Of a stretch of DNA of 64,000 nucleotides, positions 53,481-61,622 are shown in pieces. The notes beneath the pieces were generated by a model. That model saw only the letters and a program-made list of their open reading frames with translations. It was not told where the DNA came from and did no database searches. Position 1 is the first letter of the stretch. Each line of letters starts with the position of its first letter. This DNA is from Flavobacterium tagetis. GTDB lineage: Bacteria; Bacteroidota; Bacteroidia; Flavobacteriales; Flavobacteriaceae. The position numbers and the translations under genes were made by a program. The DNA is taken from the NCBI RefSeq assembly GCF_016735615.1, contig NZ_JAERSF010000006.1:1-64000 (forward strand). The letters are read 5' to 3'.

Positions 53481-53852
53481 TTAAGAAATGACTTTGTTCA
53501 TCATCCATTTAGAAATATTCTCTGCCCTTACTTTTATCTCTTCAGCTTTTTCTCCTTCAAACAAATCATTTACCGTTTTTTTCCAAAGTTGGGTCCAATG
53601 TTTAAAATGGACTTCTGTAAGCGTACTTTTCTGGTCTAACATTCGATGTTTCAACATAGGATTTCCATCAAAATTTCCAGTATGAAAAATAATATTATCC
53701 CAAAAATCGTACATAATCGGAAGATGTTTCTCCCAGTTTGTCATCGCAATTTCTGTAAACAAATATCCTATAGTCGAATCTGTTTTTACTTTTAAATAAA
53801 AAGCGTCGACCAATATGGTTATATCATCTTTATTTCTAATATCTGTTTTCAT
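53481..53852 (-). CDS. Group III truncated haemoglobin
   Basis: A 123-residue 2-over-2 globin of group III. Helix B/E region with YDFWDNIIFHTGNFDGNPML (Trp51, typical of the group) and the likely proximal His H82 in EVHFKHWTQLW. Group III globins are thought to handle NO or reactive species in microaerobic bacteria. It is the last gene of the nos operon, 30 bp after nosY, which fits a role in nitrogen oxide detoxification; direct evidence is absent. Confidence 0.85.
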   Translation of the reverse strand: MKTDIRNKDDITILVDAFYLKVKTDSTIGYLFTEIAMTNWEKHLPIMYDFWDNIIFHTGNFDGNPMLKHRMLDQKSTLTEVHFKHWTQLWKKTVNDLFEGEKAEEIKVRAENISKWMMNKVIS

Positions 53853-53882
53853 ATTTTTTTGATTCTGAGTGAATATAAAACA

Positions 53883-54650
53883 TTAAAGATCTTTGCGGTC
53901 AAATTTTCTAATCGAAATTAGAAACGGAACAACAATCCATAAAACGAGTAATAAGAAAGAAACCAACAAACCAATAGCTGTTCCAAAAAAATCTTTAAAT
54001 ATAGCTCCAGTATATCCCATCATAGCAGACTGATCCAAATGAAGCAATATCTGTATTCTGGCCAAATCAATCGGACTCGAAGCTGTAATACCAACCATGG
54101 CTTCTTCTATTGGATATTCTGCAAATTGAAACAAAAGAAACAACACCAATGCATCAAACAATATAGCAAAATACATCCAAAATAAAATGGCCAAACCTAT
54201 TCCTTTTGCTTTATCTCGAGTTAGAATACAGCTCAAAAAAGCCAATGAAACAAAAACAATCGAAATTAAACTTCCCGACAAAAGCATCATTAATCCTGCC
54301 ATGCCTGGAGCATTTAGCAAAAGCGGAATTCCTGCACCAAGAAAAAAAGCCAAAAACATTGCTATGGAAAGACCAGCAAACAAACTAATCCAGATTTTTT
54401 TTCTTTTAATGGGCTGGCTTAGCAGAAGCTCTATAAATTCTGAACTATTGTAAATATAAATAGTCGAAAAAAGAATAGATACCAACGGAACTGTAAATAA
54501 AATTACATTCAAAATCGTCAATAAACCTTTTGCCGTATTGTCTTCAAGCATAAAAGATCCCCAAGAAAGCAATGCCAGAATTAAGGCATAACTCACAATA
54601 ATCTTATTTTTAAGAATATCCAATAAGACAATTTTAATTATTCTGTTCAT
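53883..54650 (-). CDS. nosY: Nitrous oxide reductase maturation permease NosY
   Basis: A 255-residue inner membrane permease of the ABC-2 type with about six membrane segments: LDILKNKIIVSYALILALLS at the start, SQPIKRKKIWISLFAGL, and the NosY-type GITASSPIDLARIQILLHLD loop near 185-205. With NosF and NosD it helps deliver sulfur and copper to the CuZ site of NosZ. It overlaps nosF by 17 bp. Confidence 0.9.
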   Translation of the reverse strand: MNRIIKIVLLDILKNKIIVSYALILALLSWGSFMLEDNTAKGLLTILNVILFTVPLVSILFSTIYIYNSSEFIELLLSQPIKRKKIWISLFAGLSIAMFLAFFLGAGIPLLLNAPGMAGLMMLLSGSLISIVFVSLAFLSCILTRDKAKGIGLAILFWMYFAILFDALVLFLLFQFAEYPIEEAMVGITASSPIDLARIQILLHLDQSAMMGYTGAIFKDFFGTAIGLLVSFLLLVLWIVVPFLISIRKFDRKDL

Positions 54651-55356
54651 GCTGTTTTTCTTTTAATATGGTAGCGATAGATTTTGAAATTTTGGTCTCG
54701 CCTGTTGATTCCAAAAGGTCTTTAATCGTTTTATGAAAATGAACTTTTCCGTCCTGCATAAAAATAATCTGAGTAATCATATCGTCTAGTTCACTTAATA
54801 AATGCGAAGTAATCAAGATTAATTTTCCTTTGTTTTTTTCCTTAATGATTTTCTCCTTCAAAATTTCTGCAGCCAACGGATCTAGCCCTGCTGTAGGTTC
54901 GTCGAGGATTAAAACATCAGGATTAAAAAGAAAAGCCAATGTTGCACTTACCTTCTGTATTGTTCCGCCTGAGAGAGTTCGCATTTGTTTGTCGCTCATT
55001 TTATCCAGTTTAAAAGTCTTGATTAAATCTTCATCCAACTCATTTTTCGAGTTTCTAATTTGCTTGATCATGGCTATAATCTGAGCGATTGTCATATTGT
55101 CGGGATAACGCCCAATTTGAGGCATATACCCTATTCTGTTTCGATATTCGAACTTCTTTAAGATAGATTCATCATGCAGCAAAACATCACCGCTATCAGG
55201 CAGTACCATTCCTAGAATCGATTTTATTAAAGTAGTTTTTCCGCAACCGTTTGGGCCAATAAGCGCAATGCATTCTCCTGCTTTAAACTCAAGGTTTACA
55301 TCTTGCAAAACTTGTAGTCTTCCAAATTTTTTATTAATATTTTTTAAAGTAATCAT
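54634..55356 (-). CDS. nosF: Nitrous oxide reductase maturation ATPase NosF
   Basis: A 240-residue ABC ATPase: Walker A GPNGCGKTT at about 34-42, a Q-loop region GYMPQIGRYPDNMT, signature LSGGTIQKVSA, Walker B VLILDEPTAGLD and the switch His in LITSHLLSEL. It powers the NosY permease and works with NosD in NosZ assembly. It overlaps nosD by 4 bp and nosY by 17 bp. Confidence 0.9.
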   Translation of the reverse strand: MITLKNINKKFGRLQVLQDVNLEFKAGECIALIGPNGCGKTTLIKSILGMVLPDSGDVLLHDESILKKFEYRNRIGYMPQIGRYPDNMTIAQIIAMIKQIRNSKNELDEDLIKTFKLDKMSDKQMRTLSGGTIQKVSATLAFLFNPDVLILDEPTAGLDPLAAEILKEKIIKEKNKGKLILITSHLLSELDDMITQIIFMQDGKVHFHKTIKDLLESTGETKISKSIATILKEKQHEQNN

Positions 55357-56585
55357 AATACAAGAGATTTCATTTCGGGAGATTCATCTACAAAGTTGTC
55401 GGGTGTTATACTCGGAAGGATTTTTTCTGATTTATCCAAAAGCGTAATCATAAAACTTCGGAACAAAAGCATAGCCGATGGATTGTTTTCGGTAATAACA
55501 GCAAAAAGACTAAGCGGATGAAACGGCACATCGCCAATTCCGTCATGATTCAAATCATAACCCTCATATTTATCCCAGTAATTATTATTGAAATGATTCA
55601 AAACCAGACTTCCATTAGTGCTGATGTCAAAAGTATTGGAGAGAAAATTATTAAACGAAATCACATTATCCATACAGCTTGCCTGCACTTTCATTCCCCA
55701 TCCATTATCTTTAAAAATATTCTTCTCCAATTTTACACGGCTCGTTCCTTCCATATAAATTCCTGAAGTATTACGAATAAATTTATTTCCAATAATGTAA
55801 CTATCTGAAATTTCTTTGAGCAGTAAACCATAAGCCGCATCACCCCAATTCTCTTCAAAATAATTGTTGAACATTTTTACATTTTTGGTAAACATAACCG
55901 CTACTCCCGCTCCATTATTTTTAAAAACATTGCCTATGTAAGCATCATCATTAGAGAACATAAAATGCAGTCCGTAACGGATGTTGGCTTTAGAGATATT
56001 TCGCCAAATAACAGAATTAGAAACAAACTCAAAATAAATTCCGTCCCGATGCCCAGAAATTTTATTCCCAATAATCTGCATGTTCTCGCTTTTCCAGCAA
56101 TGAATTCCATTTCCAATGCGTTGTTCTTCTTTTTGATATGCTTTTATGATATTATTTTTTACAATGCAGTTTGTGCCTTTTTGGACATAAATGCCGAAAA
56201 AATTATTCTCCAAAAAATTATCTTTTACGATAACTCCTGTTTTATTGTATATTTTAATTCCACAAGGATCATTCAAGGAAGCAAAACCAGAATTTATCAC
56301 TTTAAATCCAGAAAAAACTACACTATCTGCTTTTATGGAAACCACTTCATATTTTTGCTGTCCGTCCAGAATTGGCAGATTTTTTCCCTGTAAAATCAGT
56401 TTTTTATCTATAATAATATTGCCTTCTCGGTAAACACCTTTATCAACTATAATAGTATCGCCAGACTTGGCAATTTCGATTGCCTTTTTGATTGTTTTTA
56501 CAGCTTTGTTTGGGCCTACTTCAATTTTTTGTGACCAAAGACAATTAAACAATAATAGAAGTGAAAGGCAAAAATGCAGTTTCAT
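55353..56585 (-). CDS. nosD: Nitrous oxide reductase maturation protein NosD
   Basis: A 410-residue periplasmic protein with a signal peptide (about 1-18, NCLWSQ) and a right-handed beta-helix built from repeated short segments (NxIxxN-like, for example KNNIIKAY, GNKISGHRDGIYF, RNTSGIYMEG) in the CASH/NosD manner. It is required with NosFY for building the copper-sulfur CuZ centre and binds the enzyme during assembly. It lies 29 bp after nosL in the operon. Confidence 0.9.
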   Translation of the reverse strand: MKLHFCLSLLLLFNCLWSQKIEVGPNKAVKTIKKAIEIAKSGDTIIVDKGVYREGNIIIDKKLILQGKNLPILDGQQKYEVVSIKADSVVFSGFKVINSGFASLNDPCGIKIYNKTGVIVKDNFLENNFFGIYVQKGTNCIVKNNIIKAYQKEEQRIGNGIHCWKSENMQIIGNKISGHRDGIYFEFVSNSVIWRNISKANIRYGLHFMFSNDDAYIGNVFKNNGAGVAVMFTKNVKMFNNYFEENWGDAAYGLLLKEISDSYIIGNKFIRNTSGIYMEGTSRVKLEKNIFKDNGWGMKVQASCMDNVISFNNFLSNTFDISTNGSLVLNHFNNNYWDKYEGYDLNHDGIGDVPFHPLSLFAVITENNPSAMLLFRSFMITLLDKSEKILPSITPDNFVDESPEMKSLVL

Positions 56586-56614
56586 GTTTTAAATATTTTA
56601 GTTAAGACTACATT

Positions 56615-57616
56615 TTAGTTATTCAAAATTGCTGCCCATTCTTTTTCTTCTCCTTTTGTTTGTGCCTCAAATGCTTTTGCCTCGCTTTTATTGGTAAAGG
56701 CAGCAATGTTCCCATTCATCGGACTTTTAATTGTTCCTCCTGAAACGAAAAAGGCACTTTCAACCGGAATTAGTTCATTACTTTTAGTGTAATCGTGTAC
56801 ATAATACTTCTTGATTTTAGTGTTATTATGTTCTTTAGAATAATGTGCCATACAGGCAATGTCATCAAACTTGTATACTCGTCCTTTCTCTGTAATAATT
56901 TCAGCTCCATGTCTGCCATCGCTAATTCCCATCATGCAGAAATCACAATTGTCAACATTTAGTTTTATAGGTACAGGTTTATCATTGGAACATGAAAAAA
57001 GAAAGGCTGGAGCAATCAGAATGCCCAAGAGCCGACCGTATGGTTTGGCAAATTTTTCTTTTATAATAGCTGCAAAAAGCAAAACTCCAACTGCAATCAG
57101 CAACCATCCACCAATATCAGGAATTGAATATGCTCCAAAATTTAATAATTGTTTGTATCCAAGCATTGGAGGCTGATAAGCCATTCCGGGAACTCTGATA
57201 GCAGCATTGGGATCTAGATTATGCCCATATTCGTAATTCCATCTGTAGAAATCGCATGCAGACAATATTCCAAACAACACAAAAGAAAAAAAGAAAACAA
57301 AGAGTCCTTTTCTTTTTGATTTCCACGCACAAGCAATTGAAACAACACCTAATCCTGCTAGAATAAACGGCAGAACTTTAAATTCAATAAAATCTTCTGT
57401 ATGCAGAGTTTTCATTCCGATATAATGATTCAATCCGTTTATAATATCTACATCACCAGCAATCTTAGAGGCATGAAGTTTCAAAACCAAACCTTCTGGA
57501 TATTGAGGTGCTGTAAGTTCAATTTTCCAGATTGGAAAAAAAATAGCGCCAATCAATAAAAGCCCAGATAAAAAGAGCATCATTTTGGAAAAGGGGGATA
57601 ATTTTTTATTTCTCAT
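56615..57616 (-). CDS. nosL: NosL copper chaperone fused to a membrane domain
   Basis: A 333-residue protein of two parts. Residues 1 to about 200 hold about five membrane segments (around 13-29, 82-97, 106-122, 170-186 and 195-208). The C-terminal part is NosL, with the motif DNCDFCMMGISDGRHG (C224, C227, M228, M229) and FDDIACMAHY, which bind Cu(I) for NosZ. At the junction there is a lipobox-like FLFSC with C209, as if a lipoprotein NosL had been joined to a membrane protein. NosL is normally a free lipoprotein of about 180 residues. It follows nosZ after a hairpin. Confidence 0.85.
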   Translation of the reverse strand: MRNKKLSPFSKMMLFLSGLLLIGAIFFPIWKIELTAPQYPEGLVLKLHASKIAGDVDIINGLNHYIGMKTLHTEDFIEFKVLPFILAGLGVVSIACAWKSKRKGLFVFFFSFVLFGILSACDFYRWNYEYGHNLDPNAAIRVPGMAYQPPMLGYKQLLNFGAYSIPDIGGWLLIAVGVLLFAAIIKEKFAKPYGRLLGILIAPAFLFSCSNDKPVPIKLNVDNCDFCMMGISDGRHGAEIITEKGRVYKFDDIACMAHYSKEHNNTKIKKYYVHDYTKSNELIPVESAFFVSGGTIKSPMNGNIAAFTNKSEAKAFEAQTKGEEKEWAAILNN

Positions 57617-57631
57617 AATAATTCAAAATAA

Positions 57632-57659
57632 AAGGGAACAAAGAATACTTTGCTCCCTT
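57632..57659 (-). terminator. Attenuator-like hairpin between nosZ and nosL
   Basis: On the minus strand AAGGGAGCAAAG pairs with CTTTGTTCCCTT (one G-U pair) around a TATT loop, then TTATTTT. It lies in the 54-bp nosZ-nosL gap and could partly stop transcription, so that nosZ is made in excess of the maturation genes. Confidence 0.55.
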
Positions 57660-57670
57660 AAGGTTACTGG

Positions 57671-59644
57671 CTATTCTTTTGGTAAATTGGTACCTACACT
57701 ATAAGTAATTGGCACATTGCTTCCTGCTGGCGAAACTCGTACATAACCCTGCATTTCTTGATGCAGTGCACTACAGAAATCTGTACAATAGAATGGGAAA
57801 ATTCCTTTTTTCTGAGGAATCCATTTTAATGTTAAGGTTTCTCCTGGCATAATAAGCAATTCGGCAGTATTTGCACCTTTGATTGCAAATCCGTGAGGAA
57901 CGTCCCAGTCTTGCTCCAGATTCGTAACATGGAAATAAACTTCATCTCCAACTCGAATTCCTTCGATATTATCTGGCGCAAAGTGAGAACGGATACAAGT
58001 CATATAAATATGTACTTTATTGCCCTCTCTAACCACTTTGGTTTCTTTTTCACCTTTAGTCGCATATGCATGGCTGTTTTCTGCAATTTTGTAATACTTC
58101 AACTGTCCGTTATTTATTACTTTTTCTGCTGGAATACCTTGTGCATAATGCGGTTCACCAATAGTAGGATAATCTAAAAGCAATTTCATTTTATCTCCAC
58201 TAATATCAAATAACTGAGCACTTTGTGCTAATTCTGGACCAGTTGGCAAGAAACGATCTTTAGTAATTTTGTTGTAAACCACCATGTATTTTCCAAATGG
58301 TTTTTCTGTATTTCCACCAGGAACCATTAAGTGTCCAGGAGAATAATAAGTTGCTTTTCTATCTAAAACTTTTAAGTCTTTAATGTTCCATTTCACTACT
58401 TCAGACGAAACGAACATTGTGGTATAAGCATTTCCTTTTCCATCAAATTCTGTGTGAAGAGGTCCTAAACCTGGCTTTTGAACTTCTCCATGAAGAGCAG
58501 CTTCATATTTCACAACTGGAATTCCAGCATAATTGCCATCAAACTGCTTTTTAGCAATAGCATCTTTCAATTTTGTAAAACTGAATACAGGAATTAAAGC
58601 TGCCAATTTTCCACTACCTACAATATATTCTCCTGTCGGATCAATATCACAGCCGTGAGGCGATTTCGGACATGGAATCATGTAACAGATATCCTTAAGT
58701 TCTGAAGCATCTAGAGTAAGTACTTCATTTTTAATTTCAGATTTAGCAGTTTGTGTTTTTTCATCCCAAGTATTGTGGGCATATTTTGCGGGAATTCGTT
58801 TTCCTTTTCCAGCTTTTATATATTCTTCTGCTTTTTTCCAATTTACCGCCATGATAAAATCCTTATCATTCTTAGAAGCATTAACCTCCAATAAGGTATT
58901 GGCTTGTTCTGTATTATAGCATGAGAAGAAAAACCATCCATGAGATTCTTTTTTACCGGGGTGGCTAAGGTCAAAATTCACACCTGGAGCTACAATTTGA
59001 AAAGCAAGATCCAATTCTCCTTCTTTTCCAACTTTCACAAAACTTAGATATCCTTTGAAATTTTTCTTGTAGGTATTAATTGGAACATCTCCATTATCAT
59101 TATCTGCAGGAACACTAAAACGGCTTGCACCTACAACATATTCTGTATTTTGGGTAATAAATGGCGAAGAGTGATTTCCTCCGCAATTTGGAAGCTCGAT
59201 AATTTCTGCTGTTTTAAACGTTTTCAAGTCAATACGTGCAATACGTGGCGTATTATTGGCATTGGCAAAAATCCATCTTCCATCAACTTCTCCATTTGTT
59301 TGCGATAAGTCCAAGTGATGCTGATCATCCCAAGGCACATAACCATGCGAAGTATTCAACATAGGCTTTGTTTCTTCACTATAACCATAACCACTTTGCG
59401 GATCTTCAGAAAACACAGGCATTACTCTTAACAGTCTTCCGCTAGGAAGTCCATAAACACTGACCTGACCGCTAAAACCACCAGACACAAAATTATAGAA
59501 TTCATCATATTTACCGGGTGCCACATATACTTTTGAGGCCGCATCACCTTCAACAGCATCCGTAGAATCTTTTGGTTTGCAAGAAACAAAAAGAGCGCAC
59601 CCTAACGTAACAACGAAAATCGATTTTAAAAATTTATTTTTCAT
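57671..59644 (-). CDS. nosZ: Nitrous oxide reductase, clade II (Sec-type)
   Basis: A 657-residue copper enzyme that reduces N2O to N2 in the periplasm. The export signal is a Sec peptide ending in a lipobox-like FVSC (C22), not a Tat motif, which together with NosDFYL and the cytochrome defines the clade II (atypical) enzyme. CuZ histidines are seen: H109-H110 in DDQHHLDLS, H158 in GGNHSSPF, then the later SHGW, SPHGCDIDP, PLHTEFDG, EPHYAQG and ENSHAYA. The CuA site near the end has C620, C624, H628 and M631 in YCTDFCSALHQEM. It is the second gene of the operon and probably the best expressed. Confidence 0.95.
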   Translation of the reverse strand: MKNKFLKSIFVVTLGCALFVSCKPKDSTDAVEGDAASKVYVAPGKYDEFYNFVSGGFSGQVSVYGLPSGRLLRVMPVFSEDPQSGYGYSEETKPMLNTSHGYVPWDDQHHLDLSQTNGEVDGRWIFANANNTPRIARIDLKTFKTAEIIELPNCGGNHSSPFITQNTEYVVGASRFSVPADNDNGDVPINTYKKNFKGYLSFVKVGKEGELDLAFQIVAPGVNFDLSHPGKKESHGWFFFSCYNTEQANTLLEVNASKNDKDFIMAVNWKKAEEYIKAGKGKRIPAKYAHNTWDEKTQTAKSEIKNEVLTLDASELKDICYMIPCPKSPHGCDIDPTGEYIVGSGKLAALIPVFSFTKLKDAIAKKQFDGNYAGIPVVKYEAALHGEVQKPGLGPLHTEFDGKGNAYTTMFVSSEVVKWNIKDLKVLDRKATYYSPGHLMVPGGNTEKPFGKYMVVYNKITKDRFLPTGPELAQSAQLFDISGDKMKLLLDYPTIGEPHYAQGIPAEKVINNGQLKYYKIAENSHAYATKGEKETKVVREGNKVHIYMTCIRSHFAPDNIEGIRVGDEVYFHVTNLEQDWDVPHGFAIKGANTAELLIMPGETLTLKWIPQKKGIFPFYCTDFCSALHQEMQGYVRVSPAGSNVPITYSVGTNLPKE

Positions 59645-59673
59645 AAGGCTATTATTTTTTGATTTTGATTTCT

Positions 59674-60150
59674 TTATTTCACTCCATCATTCTGACGCAT
59701 ATATTCTAAAATAGATCTTGCTTCATCATCTGTTAGTCCTTGATTTGGCATACGAATCATACAAAGCTCTAGTTGCGCTTGCAATTCAGGATCTTTATCA
59801 ATCATTGGGTCTGGATTGGTAATAAAATTCATGATCCATTGTGGTGTTCTTCTTTCTGTAACACCTTTCCATCCAGGTCCAACTAATTTTTCGTCAGTAG
59901 GTTTATGGCATGAGGTGCATTTTACTTCAGCAGTTTTAAGTCCTTTTTCAGCTAGTGCTTTATCTAAAGAAGCTCCTAACTCAACTGTCTCAAACTTTCC
60001 AATACCTCTTTTAGGATCATAGGATTCGGCATCAGCTGTTTTTTCTGTAGGAGCAGGAGCTGAAAAATCTTGGTCGGTATTTGACTTTTCTTTTCCGCAT
60101 GATACCATAAGGAAAAAACCAAACATTGTTAATAGGAATAATTTGTTCAT
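59674..60150 (-). CDS. Lipoprotein cytochrome c heading the nos operon
   Basis: A 158-residue c-type cytochrome from the Met at 60150; an earlier Met at 60183 precedes the signal sequence by 11 residues and is less likely. Lipobox FLMVSC with C18, haem motif C78-x-x-C81-H82 in VKCTSCHKPT, and a likely Met ligand in CMIRMPNQGLTDDEA. It is the usual electron carrier encoded next to clade II nosZ and should feed electrons to the CuA site. First gene of the operon, with an FNR-type palindrome 60-75 bp upstream. Confidence 0.88.
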   Translation of the reverse strand: MNKLFLLTMFGFFLMVSCGKEKSNTDQDFSAPAPTEKTADAESYDPKRGIGKFETVELGASLDKALAEKGLKTAEVKCTSCHKPTDEKLVGPGWKGVTERRTPQWIMNFITNPDPMIDKDPELQAQLELCMIRMPNQGLTDDEARSILEYMRQNDGVK

Positions 60151-60180
60151 TACTTTGTTTTTAATTGTTAAACTTTTGAT

Positions 60181-60255
60181 CAAAATTCTAAAACTTGTTT
60201 TTCACAAAGTATGATTACAATCATATCCTCAAAAAAAAGTTCATAATACCTTCGT
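60181..60255. promoter_or_regulatory. Divergent nos/copper promoters sharing one FNR-type box
   Basis: TATGATTACAATCATA at 60210-60225 is a perfect palindrome containing TGATnnnnATCA, the FNR core, centred at 60217.5. Leftward, the best -7-like element is GAATTTTG on the minus strand (60188-60181), its end 36.5 nt from the centre. Rightward, TACCTTCG at 60248-60255 is one mismatch from TAnnTTTG, its end 37.5 nt from the centre. Both place the box near -41.5, the class II activator position. The box is directly visible; the promoters are inferred. Confidence 0.65.
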
Positions 60256-60273
60256 ATTCTCAAAAAACAGGTA

Positions 60274-60642
60274 ATGAAGTTTTGCATTTACATATTTTTA
60301 TTTGCAGTGGTATTTCGCCCAGCTTTTCCATTTCTGGATTATGTAATCAACTACCATTACATTTCAACTGAATTATGCGAAAACAAAAATGCTCCCGAAC
60401 TTCATTGTAATGGAAAATGCCATTTGAAAAAAGAGCTGGCAAAAAGCTATAAAAATGATACGCCAGCTTCTAATGAAAAGAAAAGTGAAACAGCAGAAAC
60501 TGTGATTCTGTTTATGGTACAAATACCAGTATTCTCTTTTGAAAAAAATAGAGTTTCTACTTTTATAGTAAATTCATTTTATAACAACTTATATTCTCAT
60601 TTAGAGGCCGTCAACATCTTCCGTCCTCCGATTTTTATTTGA
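60274..60642 (+). CDS. Small exported Cys/His protein
   Basis: A 122-residue protein with an N-terminal signal or anchor (about 1-20) and a conserved-looking metal-type motif CENKNAPELHCNGKCHLKKE (C35, C45, C49, H50). It ends NIFRPPIFI, close to the end of the small protein that heads the efflux operon at 39295-39672. CNGKC-type small proteins are common in front of copper and TonB genes in Bacteroidota, but have no fixed name. It heads the set that includes the copper receptor, so copper binding or sensing is likely, by inference. Confidence 0.65.
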   Translation: MKFCIYIFLFAVVFRPAFPFLDYVINYHYISTELCENKNAPELHCNGKCHLKKELAKSYKNDTPASNEKKSETAETVILFMVQIPVFSFEKNRVSTFIVNSFYNNLYSHLEAVNIFRPPIFI

Positions 60643-60667
60643 TTTTTATTTCATTCTTTTCCTTCTA

Positions 60668-60681
60668 TCGAATTTATTCGA
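60668..60681. repeat. Short palindrome TCGAAT-TT-ATTCGA
   Basis: A perfect 6-bp inverted repeat around TT in the 74-bp gap between the two small copper-related genes. Too weak for a terminator; could be a regulator site or an mRNA hairpin. Confidence 0.25.
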
Positions 60682-60716
60682 CAGACCTTTTATTATCATA
60701 TTTAAATTAAAATCTC

Positions 60717-61562
60717 ATGAAAATTTTAAAATACACAGCACTTTTATTTTTAGCAATTACCACATTCTCTTGCTCTTCTGATAACGATTCTTCTTCAACT
60801 CCAGTTGATGAAACAAGCGGACTTCATAAAATACAGGAAATCGCAAATGATACCCATATTATAGAATTATTCTCTTCAACAGGTTCTTTAGTTCAAGGTT
60901 ATAATCATGTCTCGCTTAGAATAAAAGACAAGAAAACCAACAATTATATCCCTGATGCCGAAATCAATTGGACACCGTTAATGCATATGGCTATGATGCA
61001 GCACTCCTGTCCAAGATCTGAAGTAGAAAAAGTAGACAAGAAAACGGTATTTGAAGGAGATATCATTTTTCAAATGGCGCAAAACGAAACGGAATATTGG
61101 GAACTAAGCATTACATACAAAATTAATGGCGCAAGCTACACCGCAACTGACAAAATAAATGTTCCTGCATCTTCAAAACGAACTGTAAGCTCTTTTAAAG
61201 GAAGCGACGGAAGCAATTATGTAATTGCCTATATCGCACCATCTTCTCCAAAAGTCGCTATAAACGATATGACAGTGGGTATTTATAAAATGAAGGATAT
61301 GATGACTTTTGAGGCTGTAAACAATTTCAAAATCAAAATTGATCCAAGAATGCCAAGTATGGGAAATCATGGTTCTCCTAATAATACTGATTTGCTTCAA
61401 TCTGAAACCAACGGCTTTTATAAAGGAAAACTTTCTTTAACCATGACAGGATATTGGAAAATAAACCTTCAAGTTTTAAATGCTGATAATGAAGTTTTAA
61501 AAGGAGAAGCAGTTACAACAGACAATCCGTCAAGTAGTCTTTATTTTGAGATTGAATTTTAA
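60717..61562 (+). CDS. Met/His-rich lipoprotein of the copper set
   Basis: A 281-residue lipoprotein (lipobox TTFSC with C19, then acidic SSDNDSSS). Two Ig-like or YtkA-like domains (about 30-150 and 160-281) each carry a Met/His patch: TPLMHMAMMQHSCP and DPRMPSMGNHG. Such patches bind Cu(I) or Cu(II) in copper carriers. With the TonB receptor downstream it could take copper from the outer membrane channel. No named family is certain. A terminator-like hairpin at 61579-61608 separates it from the receptor gene. Confidence 0.72.
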   Translation: MKILKYTALLFLAITTFSCSSDNDSSSTPVDETSGLHKIQEIANDTHIIELFSSTGSLVQGYNHVSLRIKDKKTNNYIPDAEINWTPLMHMAMMQHSCPRSEVEKVDKKTVFEGDIIFQMAQNETEYWELSITYKINGASYTATDKINVPASSKRTVSSFKGSDGSNYVIAYIAPSSPKVAINDMTVGIYKMKDMMTFEAVNNFKIKIDPRMPSMGNHGSPNNTDLLQSETNGFYKGKLSLTMTGYWKINLQVLNADNEVLKGEAVTTDNPSSSLYFEIEF

Positions 61563-61578
61563 ATCTAAAAAATAACAA

Positions 61579-61608
61579 GAAAGAGACAAAAAACAATTTG
61601 TCTCTTTC
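61579..61608 (+). terminator. Hairpin before the copper receptor gene
   Basis: Perfect 12-bp stem GAAAGAGACAAA (61579-61590) with TTTGTCTCTTTC (61597-61608), 15 bp before the receptor start. There is no long T run, so it may attenuate rather than end transcription. Confidence 0.5.
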
Positions 61609-61622
61609 TATTAAAGTATGAA

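Noticed and set aside
55965..56433. Rightward frames antisense to nosD
   Set aside because: They have no recognisable domain, and nosD on the other strand is complete and well supported.
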